From positions 1 to 64,000 of the forward strand of contig NZ_NNRM01000022.1 of NCBI RefSeq assembly GCF_002252525.1: 64,000 bases of DNA, written 5' to 3'. The notes beneath the pieces were generated by a model. That model made no database searches and was not told the DNA's origin. It saw nothing but the letters and a program-made list of their open reading frames with translations. Source of the DNA: Brucella pseudogrignonensis (lineage in GTDB: Bacteria; Pseudomonadota; Alphaproteobacteria; Rhizobiales; Rhizobiaceae). Below are positions 1 through 7,075 of this stretch, one piece after another. The position numbers were made by a program, and so were the translations under genes. Within the stretch, counting starts at the first letter, position 1; every line of letters starts with the position of its first letter.

Positions 1-930
1 GCAGGCCCGCGCCACACGATAACGCATCATCACGTCATCAAACGCAGCATCCATGTCGGCAAAGGTGGCGCGCTTCTGTTCGATGATCTCGCGACACCAC
101 AAGACATCGCCGATCTCTTCCCATACCCAGATCACATGAAGGTCATTGCGTCGGCCGATATCGCGCCCGACATAGCAGGCGTTGCCCTGATATCCGTCCG
201 GGCTTCCTGCATTGTCGTCTTCGACCGATGAAATCAATTCGTAGGAGAGCCAGGCGCTCGCCTCATCGAGATACTGCAGCTCATATTCCTGCGCCCAGGC
301 ATCTTCGTCGGCAATACCGGCGCGCAGCTCCTCGATGTTGCGCGGCAAGCCGTCCCTGACCGCCTGATAGATATCGACAACATGCCGTGACCAAGTATCG
401 TCATTGGCGGTGTCCAGCTCGAAGAATTTCCCGCTCTTGCCATTCGGTGTCGATGTGACGCGCAGCTTCCAGTTGGCCGAGATTACCGGAAAGAGCGCTT
501 TCCAGATCGCGCTACTATCTTTGTGGAACGCGAACTCATCGAGAAATACGTTGGCAGAAAAGCCGCGCGCCGTATCGGGATTTGCTGGAAGGGCTGTAAT
601 ACGGGTGCCGTACGGCAATGTCACTTCCAGCGCCTTGTAGCTGCCGGTATCGCCCTGCCAATCAAACTCGTTGGCGTCAAATGCCATGCCGTAAGCCTTG
701 GCATGAGGGTATATACCTTCCAACATGGCTTCACGGGCTTGTCGCTCGCCACGGCTCAATATCACCCACCGTGTACGCTGGCTCTTTACGGCATGCTCAA
801 AACTGTCATCAACACATTCCAGTGTCGTGGTGAACGTCTTGCCGGTTTGGCGTGCAAACTTGCCAAATTTAAAGCGGCTTTTATCGGTGAGCCAGCGGCG
901 CTGATAGCCGTAAAGCAAAGGCTGTGTCAT
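1..930 (-). CDS. Phage terminase large subunit, Mu gp28-like (partial, 3' end beyond window)
   Basis: The packaging motor ATPase that drives phage DNA into the prohead. Reading leftward from ATG at 930 gives 310 residues before the window ends. A Walker A-like motif ARQTGKT lies at residues 26-32 with the lysine at 31, and a Walker B-like VFLDEF at about 128-133, followed by a VTSTPNGKSGKFF coupling-type segment near residue 157, as in terminase ATPases. Residues from about 255 (YVGRDIGRRNDLHVIW) look like the start of the nuclease domain, with an acidic residue after a beta strand. The start overlaps the stop of the gp27 gene by ATGA. The Mu gp28 assignment rests on motif and position; the C-terminus is not visible. 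Confidence 0.85.
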   Translation of the reverse strand, partial: MTQPLLYGYQRRWLTDKSRFKFGKFARQTGKTFTTTLECVDDSFEHAVKSQRTRWVILSRGERQAREAMLEGIYPHAKAYGMAFDANEFDWQGDTGSYKALEVTLPYGTRITALPANPDTARGFSANVFLDEFAFHKDSSAIWKALFPVISANWKLRVTSTPNGKSGKFFELDTANDDTWSRHVVDIYQAVRDGLPRNIEELRAGIADEDAWAQEYELQYLDEASAWLSYELISSVEDDNAGSPDGYQGNACYVGRDIGRRNDLHVIWVWEEIGDVLWCREIIEQKRATFADMDAAFDDVMMRYRVARAC

Positions 931-1505
931 CAAGATGTCCCATAAGCTTCACGGATCATGCGCAGGATTTCTTCGCCATCCACCTTGCGGCCTGCTTTCT
1001 CAACAGCGTCGGTCGCATCACCGACAGCCTTCGCCAGCTTGGCTGTGGCTTCTTCCTCGGCCTTGCGGCGATGTTCGGCAGAATGGCGTTGCGCAACCAC
1101 GGTTTCCTTATAGGCGCGTGCCAGTTCCATGGCGTTTTTGGAATTGAGGCCATCGCCGTCGAGCAGCTCATCAATAAGCGTTTTGAGGAACTCGCCGAGA
1201 ACAATATCGGACTTGCTGATTTCTTCAGGCGTAAGCTTCTCCGCGATGCCAGCATAGATGTAACGGCGTTCCTCCAGCTGAGAGGCGCGGCGGGACAGGC
1301 GCATCGCTTTACGGTTGAAAGCCGACTTCGATATCGGTCCGATGCCCTTGACTTCCAGACGATCGTTCAGCTCAAAAAGAATGTCCGCCTGACTGCGGCG
1401 GCGTTCATTCAGCTGACTGATTGCCCAGACGACGTCGTCCTGGGCATCTTCCGGTAGCAACTCCAGACTGTCCAGCCTGGAACGGCCGCGCCTATCTTCT
1501 GTCAT
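930..1505 (-). CDS. DUF3486 family protein, Mu gp27-like (probable small terminase)
   Basis: A protein of 191 residues. The N-terminal part has the layout of the DUF3486/gp27 family: a basic start, LLPEDAQDDVVWAI near residue 16, an LNERRRSQADILFELNDRL helix and the conserved KGIGPISKSAFNR segment near residue 52, which resembles a helix-turn-helix. The C-terminal third is a charged, alanine-rich helical region. In Mu-type phages this protein precedes the terminase large subunit and is thought to act as the small, DNA-recognising terminase subunit. The stop overlaps the next gene's start; upstream is the gp26-like gene. Confidence 0.82.
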   Translation of the reverse strand: MTEDRRGRSRLDSLELLPEDAQDDVVWAISQLNERRRSQADILFELNDRLEVKGIGPISKSAFNRKAMRLSRRASQLEERRYIYAGIAEKLTPEEISKSDIVLGEFLKTLIDELLDGDGLNSKNAMELARAYKETVVAQRHSAEHRRKAEEEATAKLAKAVGDATDAVEKAGRKVDGEEILRMIREAYGTS

Positions 1506-1511
1506 GGCTCA

Positions 1512-1817
1512 TCACTCCACGTCGCCCGGTCGCTGGACACCTTCGAGAACGATGCGGCGCTCGACATGATCGCGGCCTGTCCTGGTCAAGGTGGCGATAA
1601 GAGCTGTGCCTGCGGTGCTGATGCGAACAGCGCCAGCTTCGGTTTCAAGCCAGCGCATCTGATTGCGCAGATATTCGCGGGTGCGTTTGTAGCCGAACAC
1701 CTCCAGCTCGCGTTCAAGCAGGCTGTCGTTCAGACTGGCATTCGTCTCCATCGCGAGCGCCTTCAGGATGATGAGGCGTACATTCTGATCGACAAAATCC
1801 TTGTAACCCGCCGTCAT
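1512..1817 (-). CDS. VpaChn25_0724-family phage protein (Mu gp26-like position)
   Basis: A protein of 101 residues resembling the small family found before gp27 in Mu-like phages. It begins with a helical segment (FVDQNVRLIILKALAM), followed by SLNDSLLERELEVFGY and a winged-helix-like stretch ending in a beta hairpin (AVRISTAGTALIATLT) and a polar tail with GVQRPGD. The fold suggests DNA binding, but no role has been established to my knowledge. It lies 2 bases from the upstream DUF2730 gene and 6 bases from gp27, so it is translated with the packaging genes. Family identity rests on pattern and gene position. Confidence 0.72.
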   Translation of the reverse strand: MTAGYKDFVDQNVRLIILKALAMETNASLNDSLLERELEVFGYKRTREYLRNQMRWLETEAGAVRISTAGTALIATLTRTGRDHVERRIVLEGVQRPGDVE

Positions 1818-1819
1818 TC

Positions 1820-2137
1820 CTAACGTCCTTTCTGCATCAAAAATTCTTCAACACGGCGTGTCGTCCGTTCGGTCGCCTCTGACGACTTTGCCATTATGCC
1901 CATCTGGCCCTTGATCTCGGTGATCGCGAGCTGGAGCTGATGGACGGTTTCAGTGTTCGGCATGTGCGACAGATCATTCTCGACCTTCGACAGTCGGTGC
2001 TCGTGATCCGAAACCTTGGCCGATATCTCCTTGGCGCCCTTACCGATGTAACCGCTGACCACGCCGAGGAAGGCCGCAGCCGCCAGCAAGAAATTGATGA
2101 GCTGCCCGATCTGGGCGAGTGAGATATTCTCCAGCAT
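1820..2137 (-). CDS. DUF2730 family phage protein
   Basis: A protein of 105 residues with one N-terminal membrane segment (about residues 10-30, LINFLLAAAAFLGVVSGYIG) followed by a long charged, coiled-coil-like region rich in Glu, Lys and Gln. This is the usual architecture of DUF2730, a common neighbour of the terminase and gp26/gp27 genes in Mu-like prophages. Its function is unknown; the layout suggests a small membrane-anchored oligomer. The gene overlaps the upstream zinc-finger gene by one base. Confidence 0.75.
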   Translation of the reverse strand: MLENISLAQIGQLINFLLAAAAFLGVVSGYIGKGAKEISAKVSDHEHRLSKVENDLSHMPNTETVHQLQLAITEIKGQMGIMAKSSEATERTTRRVEEFLMQKGR

Positions 2138-2364
2138 TAACGACGCCCCCTGGACTGCTCGCGTTCAAGTTTGCTCTGACAGTCCACACACCGGCGCGCC
2201 GATGGCAGGGCTGCAAGCCGCTCCGGCTCGATCTCTTCGCCGCAGCGGACGCAGATGTCCGATCCGTCGCCAATCAATGCAGCTGACGCGGCAGCGATTC
2301 CCGCATCCCGCTCTTGCTCGGCGCGCAGATCGGCCAGCTCATGTGCCTTGTTGCCCGCTTCCAT
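2137..2364 (-). CDS. TraR/DksA-type zinc-finger phage protein
   Basis: A protein of 75 residues from ATG at 2364; a GTG one codon earlier is also possible. It has an N-terminal helix with an acidic pair (LRAEQERDAGIAAASAAL) and a four-cysteine zinc finger with CVRC and CVDC knuckles in the C-terminal half. Phage proteins of this TraR/DksA class are thought to bind RNA polymerase through the secondary channel or to be regulators, but no direct role is known here. The start overlaps the Rz1 stop as TGATG, so translation is probably coupled. It lies between the lysis cassette and the packaging genes, as in other Mu-like phages. Confidence 0.8.
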   Translation of the reverse strand: MEAGNKAHELADLRAEQERDAGIAAASAALIGDGSDICVRCGEEIEPERLAALPSARRCVDCQSKLEREQSRGRR

Positions 2365-2666
2365 CACTTCGGCCGCTCAGCAGGAACTGGCACCGCGTCG
2401 ATCGCGGCAATGGCTGCACCGCGCCGCTGCTCGCAGACGGCAAGTGCGGCTCGATCCTTACCCCACAGCGGCGTCAGCTCTTTTGCCGACAATGCGCGAT
2501 CAGGCAGAGTGACAGGCGGATCGCATGGCTTGCGCGCCTCAGACGGCACTTGCCCCCTGACGAATTCAGTACGGAGGATTGGCTTTCCCTCCGAGGAACT
2601 GGTTGTTGAGCAGCCGTGAGCGATCGACATCGATGCCACTGCCAGGAGTGTCAGAAAGTGCCGCAT
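2364..2666 (-). CDS. Rz1-like outer-membrane spanin lipoprotein
   Basis: The outer-membrane half of the two-component spanin that fuses inner and outer membranes at the last step of lysis. The 100-residue protein starts with a short signal sequence and a lipobox-like SIAHGC, giving an acylated N-terminal cysteine, followed by a proline-containing periplasmic tail. The start lies inside the Rz-like gene in another frame (about 100-base overlap), the classic nested Rz/Rz1 layout. The ATG at 2666 is preferred over that at 2672 because a GGAGG lies directly in front of the earlier one and about 6 bases before the later. Confidence 0.7.
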   Translation of the reverse strand: MRHFLTLLAVASMSIAHGCSTTSSSEGKPILRTEFVRGQVPSEARKPCDPPVTLPDRALSAKELTPLWGKDRAALAVCEQRRGAAIAAIDAVPVPAERPK

Positions 2667-2973
2667 TGGCATCCTCCAGTTCTAGGACCTTGTTGTTGAG
2701 ACGGTTGATTTCGGCCTGGGCTTTTTCCTGTGCGGCCTGGGAGGCTTTCATCTGCTCGATGATGTTCTTGGCGGCAGCTTCATTGGCCTCGGCGATCTGT
2801 TGGGACCAATACGCATCACGGGATTTTTCGGCGGTTGCAACCGCATCGCTGATCGTATCGCGGAGCGCGCGGGCAGCACCGAAAGCCAACGTCGCCGCCG
2901 CCAGCAATATGATGGCGGCGACAACAATCTGGGAGGTCCACTTGGCGAACCATGCCGAGAACCATGCGATCAT
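2566..2973 (-). CDS. Rz-like inner-membrane spanin
   Basis: The inner-membrane half of the spanin complex, of 135 residues from ATG at 2973, which overlaps the holin stop as ATGA. A single N-terminal membrane anchor (about residues 14-36, IVVAAIILLAAATLAFGAA) is followed by a long alanine- and glutamate-rich coiled coil reaching into the periplasm, ending near ELEDANAALSD. The in-frame GTG/ATG region further upstream would add about 16 residues but would run into the holin gene. Together with the nested Rz1-like gene it completes a holin-endolysin-spanin lysis module. Confidence 0.72.
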   Translation of the reverse strand: MIAWFSAWFAKWTSQIVVAAIILLAAATLAFGAARALRDTISDAVATAEKSRDAYWSQQIAEANEAAAKNIIEQMKASQAAQEKAQAEINRLNNKVLELEDANAALSDTPGSGIDVDRSRLLNNQFLGGKANPPY

Positions 2974-3236
2974 GGCCGGTCCTCCCGCCGATCGGTGAAT
3001 AGCGTTTTTGCCTGCGCCCAATAATCGACAGACCCGAAGCCGCGATGGACGCCGAGAACGCCGACGATCAGCGCGACCATGGAAGGCACCACGATCGGAG
3101 CAATCGCAACGGCCTGTTCGGAGCCGACAGATGCAGCGCCGACAAGAATGATGATGACAGTCCAGGCGAGATAGAAACTGCCCCAGAGATAGCGGCGGCT
3201 GGAAGTATAGCCCGGTTCCTTGATCGGCTCGCTCAT
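2970..3236 (-). CDS. Phage holin family small membrane protein
   Basis: A protein of 88 residues with two predicted membrane helices (about residues 16-36 and 42-62) and short charged ends, the layout of a class II holin. It lies between the endolysin and the spanin genes, overlapping both by ATGA, so its job is inferred to be timed opening of the inner membrane for endolysin release. Primary sequence alone does not identify the holin family; the call rests on topology, length and position. It could also be a holin-associated membrane protein. Confidence 0.68.
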   Translation of the reverse strand: MSEPIKEPGYTSSRRYLWGSFYLAWTVIIILVGAASVGSEQAVAIAPIVVPSMVALIVGVLGVHRGFGSVDYWAQAKTLFTDRREDRP

Positions 3237-4069
3237 GTCAGATCCTCCGGCATGAAACGCTGAAGGCTCTTCATCGTCTTCGGTCCGACCAGGCCATCGG
3301 CGACCAGACGATGATCACGCTGGAAGGCCTTCACGGCTTGCTCAGTTCCGGGTCCAAAAATCCCGTCGATCGACAGATGGTAAAAACCAGCAGCACGAAG
3401 GCCGCGCTGGAGATCAGCAACGGAAAGCCCCCGCATGCCACGACGCAACACAGTGTCTCCCGGCTCGAAGGCGATAGCGTCGGCGCTGATCTCCGCAACG
3501 ATGTCCTTGGCCTTGGCAAGATATGCTGCGCGGTCGCTCAAACCATTCGTGCCACCGTTGATGCGCTTGGTGATGGCGACAAGATCATCTCGGTCGGCAA
3601 GGTCGTTGAGATTGCGGGTAGACCAGAAATAGAAGACAGCCCATGCAGCCCACGGCCACGTCGCCACCAGTTCGGGCTTTGCCTCGAAACCCGGCGCATC
3701 GGCGACATATTGGCGTATCCACTTGGTGAAGGCGCGATAATTGGCGCGGCCGGTCAACTGGATCGGGCCACGGCCCTTGAAGCGTTTACCGTCACCGGGC
3801 TGTGTATTGCCGAGATCGGCGCGACCTTCATAGGCGGCACCGCTGGCGTATTCTTCCATCGCGCAAAAGCCATCGCTCTCGTGGGCGAGCTGTGCGAGGA
3901 AATGAACGATGCGAAGTGAGGTCGTCACTTGAAACCGCTTCAGCAGTTCCGGCAACAAAGGCCCAAACGATGAAATGATGGATTGCTGTTGTGCGATCTT
4001 TTTGACCGCGACGCGCGGAGCGAGCGCGGCCAGCACCGTGTGATTGATCTGGGATGCAAGGTCGGTCAC
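3233..4069 (-). CDS. Endolysin: GH19 chitinase-like lysozyme with peptidoglycan-binding domain
   Basis: A protein of 278 residues that cleaves cell-wall glycan. The N-terminal two thirds match phage GH19 (chitinase class I) lysozymes: LRIVHFLAQLAHESDG near residue 52 holds the catalytic glutamate, followed by FKGRGPIQLTGRANY near residue 97 and ITKRINGG near residue 166. The C-terminal 70 residues form a PG_binding_1 repeat (GLSVADLQRGLRAAGF, DGIFGPGTEQAVKAFQ). No signal peptide is seen, so release depends on the adjacent holin. The start is GTG at 4069 with GGAGG 7 bases upstream. It is the first gene after the Mor activator and a palindromic leader. Confidence 0.88.
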   Translation of the reverse strand: MTDLASQINHTVLAALAPRVAVKKIAQQQSIISSFGPLLPELLKRFQVTTSLRIVHFLAQLAHESDGFCAMEEYASGAAYEGRADLGNTQPGDGKRFKGRGPIQLTGRANYRAFTKWIRQYVADAPGFEAKPELVATWPWAAWAVFYFWSTRNLNDLADRDDLVAITKRINGGTNGLSDRAAYLAKAKDIVAEISADAIAFEPGDTVLRRGMRGLSVADLQRGLRAAGFYHLSIDGIFGPGTEQAVKAFQRDHRLVADGLVGPKTMKSLQRFMPEDLT

Positions 4070-4084
4070 ATCACGCCCTCCGCG

Positions 4085-4139
4085 AAACTGTCTTCTTTGG
4101 CTGTTGCCGTGGCCAAGATTGGCCGGTTCAAGACAGTTT
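4085..4139 (-). promoter_or_regulatory. Nested inverted repeats in front of the lysis operon (possible Mor-controlled promoter)
   Basis: A perfect 10-base inverted repeat (AAACTGTCTT at 4085-4094, AAGACAGTTT at 4130-4139) encloses a second perfect palindrome GGCCAAGATTGGCC at 4111-4124. The block lies between mor and the GTG of the endolysin. In Mu, Mor binds a dyad in the middle promoter, so one of these dyads may be its target here. A clear -10 hexamer was not found, and a structured leader RNA is an alternative. Confidence 0.5.
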
Positions 4140-4196
4140 TACGTGGGTGCGCGGACGCTAATCATGCCGCACATGTCCGTGGGGCAGACTTAGAAT

Positions 4197-4574
4197 TTAT
4201 TCAGAGGGAAACATTTCTATCTGACGGTCGTCAGTTTTCTTGGTGCGGTATTTGACCGGCGAGCGGTTGAAGAGTTTTTCAACACCGCTTTCAGTGATGC
4301 CTAACCTACGTGCAATTTGCGAATTCGACAAGCCATCCTGATCCCGGTATCGGCGCGCACGAAGATCGCGAACCATGGGCACGCTGATATAGTCTCCGCC
4401 ATAGCGGCGTGAGAGCTTGTTTGCAATATCGATCCCGACAGTATCGATAAGTTGAGAGCGATCAATATTCGATGGCACGTAAAGGCGAATACCTGCATGC
4501 TCTTCGGCAAGGCGGATGAGGCCGTCCTCACCCAGCAAACCAAGCAGCTCTGCTACAAGACGATGATCCTTCAA
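4197..4574 (-). CDS. mor: Mor-type transcription activator
   Basis: A protein of 125 residues of the Mor/C activator family that turns on middle or late phage genes. The N-terminal half (LVPSNIDRSQL... to NKLSRRYGG, about residues 32-62) matches the Mor dimerisation region with the conserved GGDYISVP strand; the C-terminal half has a helix-turn-helix (LSNSQIARRLGITESGVEKLF, about residues 82-102) that reads DNA. It is the last regulator before the lysis genes, and the palindromic block at 4085-4139 lies just downstream as a plausible target. Its start overlaps the stop of a small upstream gene by ATGA. Confidence 0.85.
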   Translation of the reverse strand: MKDHRLVAELLGLLGEDGLIRLAEEHAGIRLYVPSNIDRSQLIDTVGIDIANKLSRRYGGDYISVPMVRDLRARRYRDQDGLSNSQIARRLGITESGVEKLFNRSPVKYRTKKTDDRQIEMFPSE

Positions 4575-4786
4575 TGCTGCCTCCCGATCTCTGCGGAGAG
4601 CGCCAGTTGTTGCGCGGTAATGAGGCGCAAGCGGGCTTCCAGCTCGACACGCTTATGGCAGTGTGGCCGGAGCGCATGGATACGTCGCTGCAGGGTATTG
4701 CGCTCAGTCTGAAGCCGCTCGATCTCGGCCAGTTCAGGCGCTATGAACAGAGGCAGATTAACCAGAGGCGCGGATTGCTGAACCAT
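4571..4786 (-). CDS. Small coiled-coil phage protein, unknown function
   Basis: A protein of 71 residues from ATG at 4786; another ATG lies two codons earlier. GAGG is about 8 bases before 4786, which favours it. After a short hydrophobic N-terminal stretch (APLVNLPLFIAPELAEI) it is a long amphipathic helix rich in Arg, Leu and Glu (ERLQTERNTLQRRIHALRP), suggesting a coiled coil. I do not recognise the family. It is joined to mor by an ATGA overlap and probably belongs to the same transcript; the rightward moron gene starts 69 bases away in the opposite direction. Confidence 0.6.
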   Translation of the reverse strand: MVQQSAPLVNLPLFIAPELAEIERLQTERNTLQRRIHALRPHCHKRVELEARLRLITAQQLALSAEIGRQH

Positions 4787-4854
4787 GATCATGCCCTCAC
4801 CATTGCCAAAACGCGCACGGCGCGCTTTATTGGAGGAAATTTCAGGGGGTTGAT

Positions 4855-5175
4855 ATGAAACTGGCACTGGCTGGATTGGCACTTTTGGCGAGCAGCGCGA
4901 TTGCCTCGTCCGCAAATTTTGACGAACAGAAAGTCGCTAACGACCTCGGTACTGTTCTTGCCGCCGAAGAGGCCTGCGGTCTGAGTTACGACCAAGATGC
5001 GATACAAAAGTACGTCACCGAAATTGTTCCAAGTGACGTGACTAGTTTTCCCGGAACTTTGGGACTGTGGACGCGCACCCGAAAAGATCAGATGCAAACG
5101 ATGACAGGCTCCGAGAAGACTGCGCAATGTGCGTCCATCAAGAGCATCGCAAAGACCTACGGCTTCATTAAATAG
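4855..5175 (+). CDS. Exported phage moron protein, unknown function
   Basis: The only rightward gene inside the leftward prophage block, with 106 residues and a ribosome site (CAGGGGG about 7 bases upstream). The N-terminus is a clear Sec signal peptide (MKLALAGLALLASSAIASSA) with cleavage likely after an ASSA-like motif near residue 20. The mature 86 residues hold two cysteines that could form a periplasmic disulfide, and many charged residues, with no membrane segment. Opposite orientation, own ribosome site and export signal fit a moron expressed from the lysogen. The family is not known to me; a host-surface or fitness role is only a guess. Confidence 0.8.
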   Translation: MKLALAGLALLASSAIASSANFDEQKVANDLGTVLAAEEACGLSYDQDAIQKYVTEIVPSDVTSFPGTLGLWTRTRKDQMQTMTGSEKTAQCASIKSIAKTYGFIK

Positions 5176-5243
5176 CCGCGCCGCCCGCCCGGATTTCTCC
5201 CGGCGAATTGATATCGTTTTTGATATGGCGCGGATCGTGAAAA

Positions 5244-5885
5244 TCATGGCCGCGCCGTTTTTCTGATCTCTGCGCCAAGCGCATTCATGACCGGTTGCCA
5301 GTGCTGCGGCTTCAGCTCTTCAAAATCGAACTGGTCATCAAGGCTGAGAACTGCCCGGACGTATCGGGTGAAGCTACCCGGCTCCGGCAGTCTGCCTTGC
5401 TGAGAAAGCACACTCCATTGCGCTGCCGCAACTTTCGCGCCGTCTGCGCGCCTCCAGCCCTGCATGAACATATCTTCCTGCCAGACCGGACCGACTTCGC
5501 GTTCGATCCACTTCTTGATGCTCTCGATCGCTACGCGCGCATCGGCCCAATCATGAACAAAACGAACATGATCGATTTTCGTCTGGCGCTTTACGAAGGC
5601 CAGCAAAGCTTCATCGGCGGGGTTATCAAAAACCCCAAGGTTCCAGCCTGCGATCCACAGAGCTTGGAGCTTTCCGGCGAACTTGCCTTCAAGGCGCTTT
5701 CGAGACCCTTTTGAAGCGGGCTTGAAGCCCTGGCGACGAAACTCATCAATCAGCTTCAGGCGCTCGCCTTCAGTCATGGCCGCAGACGAATGCTTGCCGG
5801 TGACGCGAATGCAGATCGCGCGATAGGTATCGTCGTCAAGGTCTAGCTGCTTTTTCGCAACGTGTATGGCGGCGGTGGATTTCAT
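5244..5885 (-). CDS. GemA-like regulatory protein (DUF1018, Mu gp16 family)
   Basis: A protein of 213 residues matching GemA/DUF1018 of Mu-like phages. The N-terminal part has the family pattern IHVAKKQLDLDDDTYRAIC, followed by TGKHSSAAMTEGER and LIDEFRRQGFKP (to about residue 56). The middle contains LQALWIAGWNLGVF and a cluster of tryptophans. In Mu, GemA alters host gene expression and DNA supercoiling; in other phages the family is only known by sequence. The C-terminal 80 residues are less conserved. It is the last of the early leftward genes before the moron and mor. Confidence 0.85.
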   Translation of the reverse strand: MKSTAAIHVAKKQLDLDDDTYRAICIRVTGKHSSAAMTEGERLKLIDEFRRQGFKPASKGSRKRLEGKFAGKLQALWIAGWNLGVFDNPADEALLAFVKRQTKIDHVRFVHDWADARVAIESIKKWIEREVGPVWQEDMFMQGWRRADGAKVAAAQWSVLSQQGRLPEPGSFTRYVRAVLSLDDQFDFEELKPQHWQPVMNALGAEIRKTARP

Positions 5886-5886
5886 A

Positions 5887-6264
5887 TCAATTTTCCCTCG
5901 GCGCGATGGGAACTGGACCGGACCCGAACGGATTAAAGGTGTCCGCTTCCCGAATATGCTCTACGGCCTTCAATGGGTCCGCGTGTCTCCAATCCGGCCA
6001 CCGGCGAATGAAGTTGCATGCCTGTTTCGCGACGATGATTTTGATGATCTGTTCGGGCGACAAATCGAGCCGCGCCATGCCGTTAAGTGCCAACAGGACA
6101 ATGTCAGCCCATTCCTTCGGATCAGTTGGATTTGTCTCGATCTCGATCAGTTCTTTGCGGATATGATCGATTGTGCCTTCCGTCCGCCGCCCAGGGCCGA
6201 AGGTGGCAAAATTCCATTTGATGAACTCTTCTAGCCAGACGGCATTAATTACGGGAATAGTCAT
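5887..6264 (-). CDS. DUF550 / dATP-dGTP pyrophosphohydrolase-like protein
   Basis: A protein of 125 residues. The core WNFATFGPGRRTEG, followed by HIRKELIEIE and WADIVLLALNG (residues about 14-60), matches the DUF550 family of all-alpha nucleotide pyrophosphohydrolases; the Glu/Asp residues in the ExxE and D helices are the expected magnesium ligands. Some family members (MazZ type) remove dATP and dGTP in phages that build 2-aminoadenine DNA. No PurZ or DpoZ partner is visible here, so ordinary nucleotide-pool cleaning is more likely. The start ATG at 6264 overlaps the GcrA-like stop; the longer frame upstream is overlap only. Confidence 0.78.
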   Translation of the reverse strand: MTIPVINAVWLEEFIKWNFATFGPGRRTEGTIDHIRKELIEIETNPTDPKEWADIVLLALNGMARLDLSPEQIIKIIVAKQACNFIRRWPDWRHADPLKAVEHIREADTFNPFGSGPVPIAPREN

Positions 6265-6791
6265 GCTGCACCTGCCTTCGTTGGACGCACGAAGACACGG
6301 CGATGATGATGCTCGCAGAAGCTGGAGCCGATTTTCACCGGATGGCCGCAAAACAAATGCTGTTCGCCTTTGGCGGCGTTGTTGACCGCGAACCGGCATT
6401 GGCGAAGGTTTAGGTCCGCTAACGGCAGGCCGAGCGGATCGATCGGCGTTTCGATCGAGGCAACGTCCTCGCAAATGAACACCGGTTCCGGCTTTATAGC
6501 TGCGGCGACCGGCGCGGGCTGTGACTGCCGGGCTGGAGATCGTCGGGCAGCAGTTTTCATGCGGCCGGATTTATAAGGTGACGATTCCGCCTTTGGCTTT
6601 CGTGCGCCACCGACACCGGCTCGAAGCCCGATTTCACTCAGCATCTTGTCGCGGTGAATGACGCTGATGATCGCATTGCGGCTGATACCGAGGCGCTTGC
6701 TCATCTGACCGGCAGAGAGACCTTCGCGCAGCAGCTCGGCTACGACCTGCTTGCGATCGTCAGTCCAGGTCTTTTGAGAATGGTTGCTCAT
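6261..6791 (-). CDS. GcrA-like cell-cycle regulator homologue encoded by the phage
   Basis: A protein of 176 residues related to GcrA, the alphaproteobacterial sigma70-binding regulator that reads CcrM-methylated GANTC sites. The N-terminal helix-turn-helix is intact (GLSAGQMSKRLGISRNAI, about residues 24-41). The C-terminal region has the GcrA signature: a Cys-Arg-Phe segment near residue 130 and CGHPVKIGSSFCEHH near residue 146, which in GcrA contacts sigma70. A basic, proline- and alanine-rich linker separates them. It lies in the early operon with ATGA overlaps at both ends. A role in redirecting host cell-cycle transcription to suit phage replication is inference. Confidence 0.82.
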   Translation of the reverse strand: MSNHSQKTWTDDRKQVVAELLREGLSAGQMSKRLGISRNAIISVIHRDKMLSEIGLRAGVGGARKPKAESSPYKSGRMKTAARRSPARQSQPAPVAAAIKPEPVFICEDVASIETPIDPLGLPLADLNLRQCRFAVNNAAKGEQHLFCGHPVKIGSSFCEHHHRRVFVRPTKAGAA

Positions 6792-7075
6792 TTAAGAATT
6801 ACCTTTCGGCGGAACAATGCCGTCACAGCGGCATGGAGCGTCATCACGAAGCGTGAGAAATTGAATCGGGCCGATTTCGGTGTGGGCCGCTCTGCGGTGT
6901 GAGGGTGAGCGTATCGATCAACCATGTTGCGGCAGAAGGTCGGGCCGTCGATGCCTTCAGGCACGGCATAGAAATCCGTGCCTGAAGGGCTAAACACCAC
7001 ACAAACACCAGACAGCAGAACACCTGATACGCGACCTTGCTGATGGCGAGTACGAGATTTCTGGGTGGTGCTCAT
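6788..7075 (-). CDS. Hypothetical phage early protein
   Basis: A protein of 95 residues with no family I recognise. A basic N-terminus (MSTTQKSRTRHQQGR) is followed by a hydrophobic patch (VLLSGVCVVF) and a region with GTDFYAVPEGIDGPTFC. The C-terminus is basic. There is no signal peptide or clear membrane helix. Coupled ATGA overlaps with both neighbours and the absence of stops support it as real, but composition gives little more. Confidence 0.6.
   Translation of the reverse strand: MSTTQKSRTRHQQGRVSGVLLSGVCVVFSPSGTDFYAVPEGIDGPTFCRNMVDRYAHPHTAERPTPKSARFNFSRFVMTLHAAVTALFRRKVILK

Noticed and set aside
5887-6264. The idea that the phage makes 2-aminoadenine (Z) DNA
   Set aside because: Only the DUF550-like protein is present; no PurZ-like or DpoZ-like gene is seen, and many phages with DUF550 do not modify adenine.
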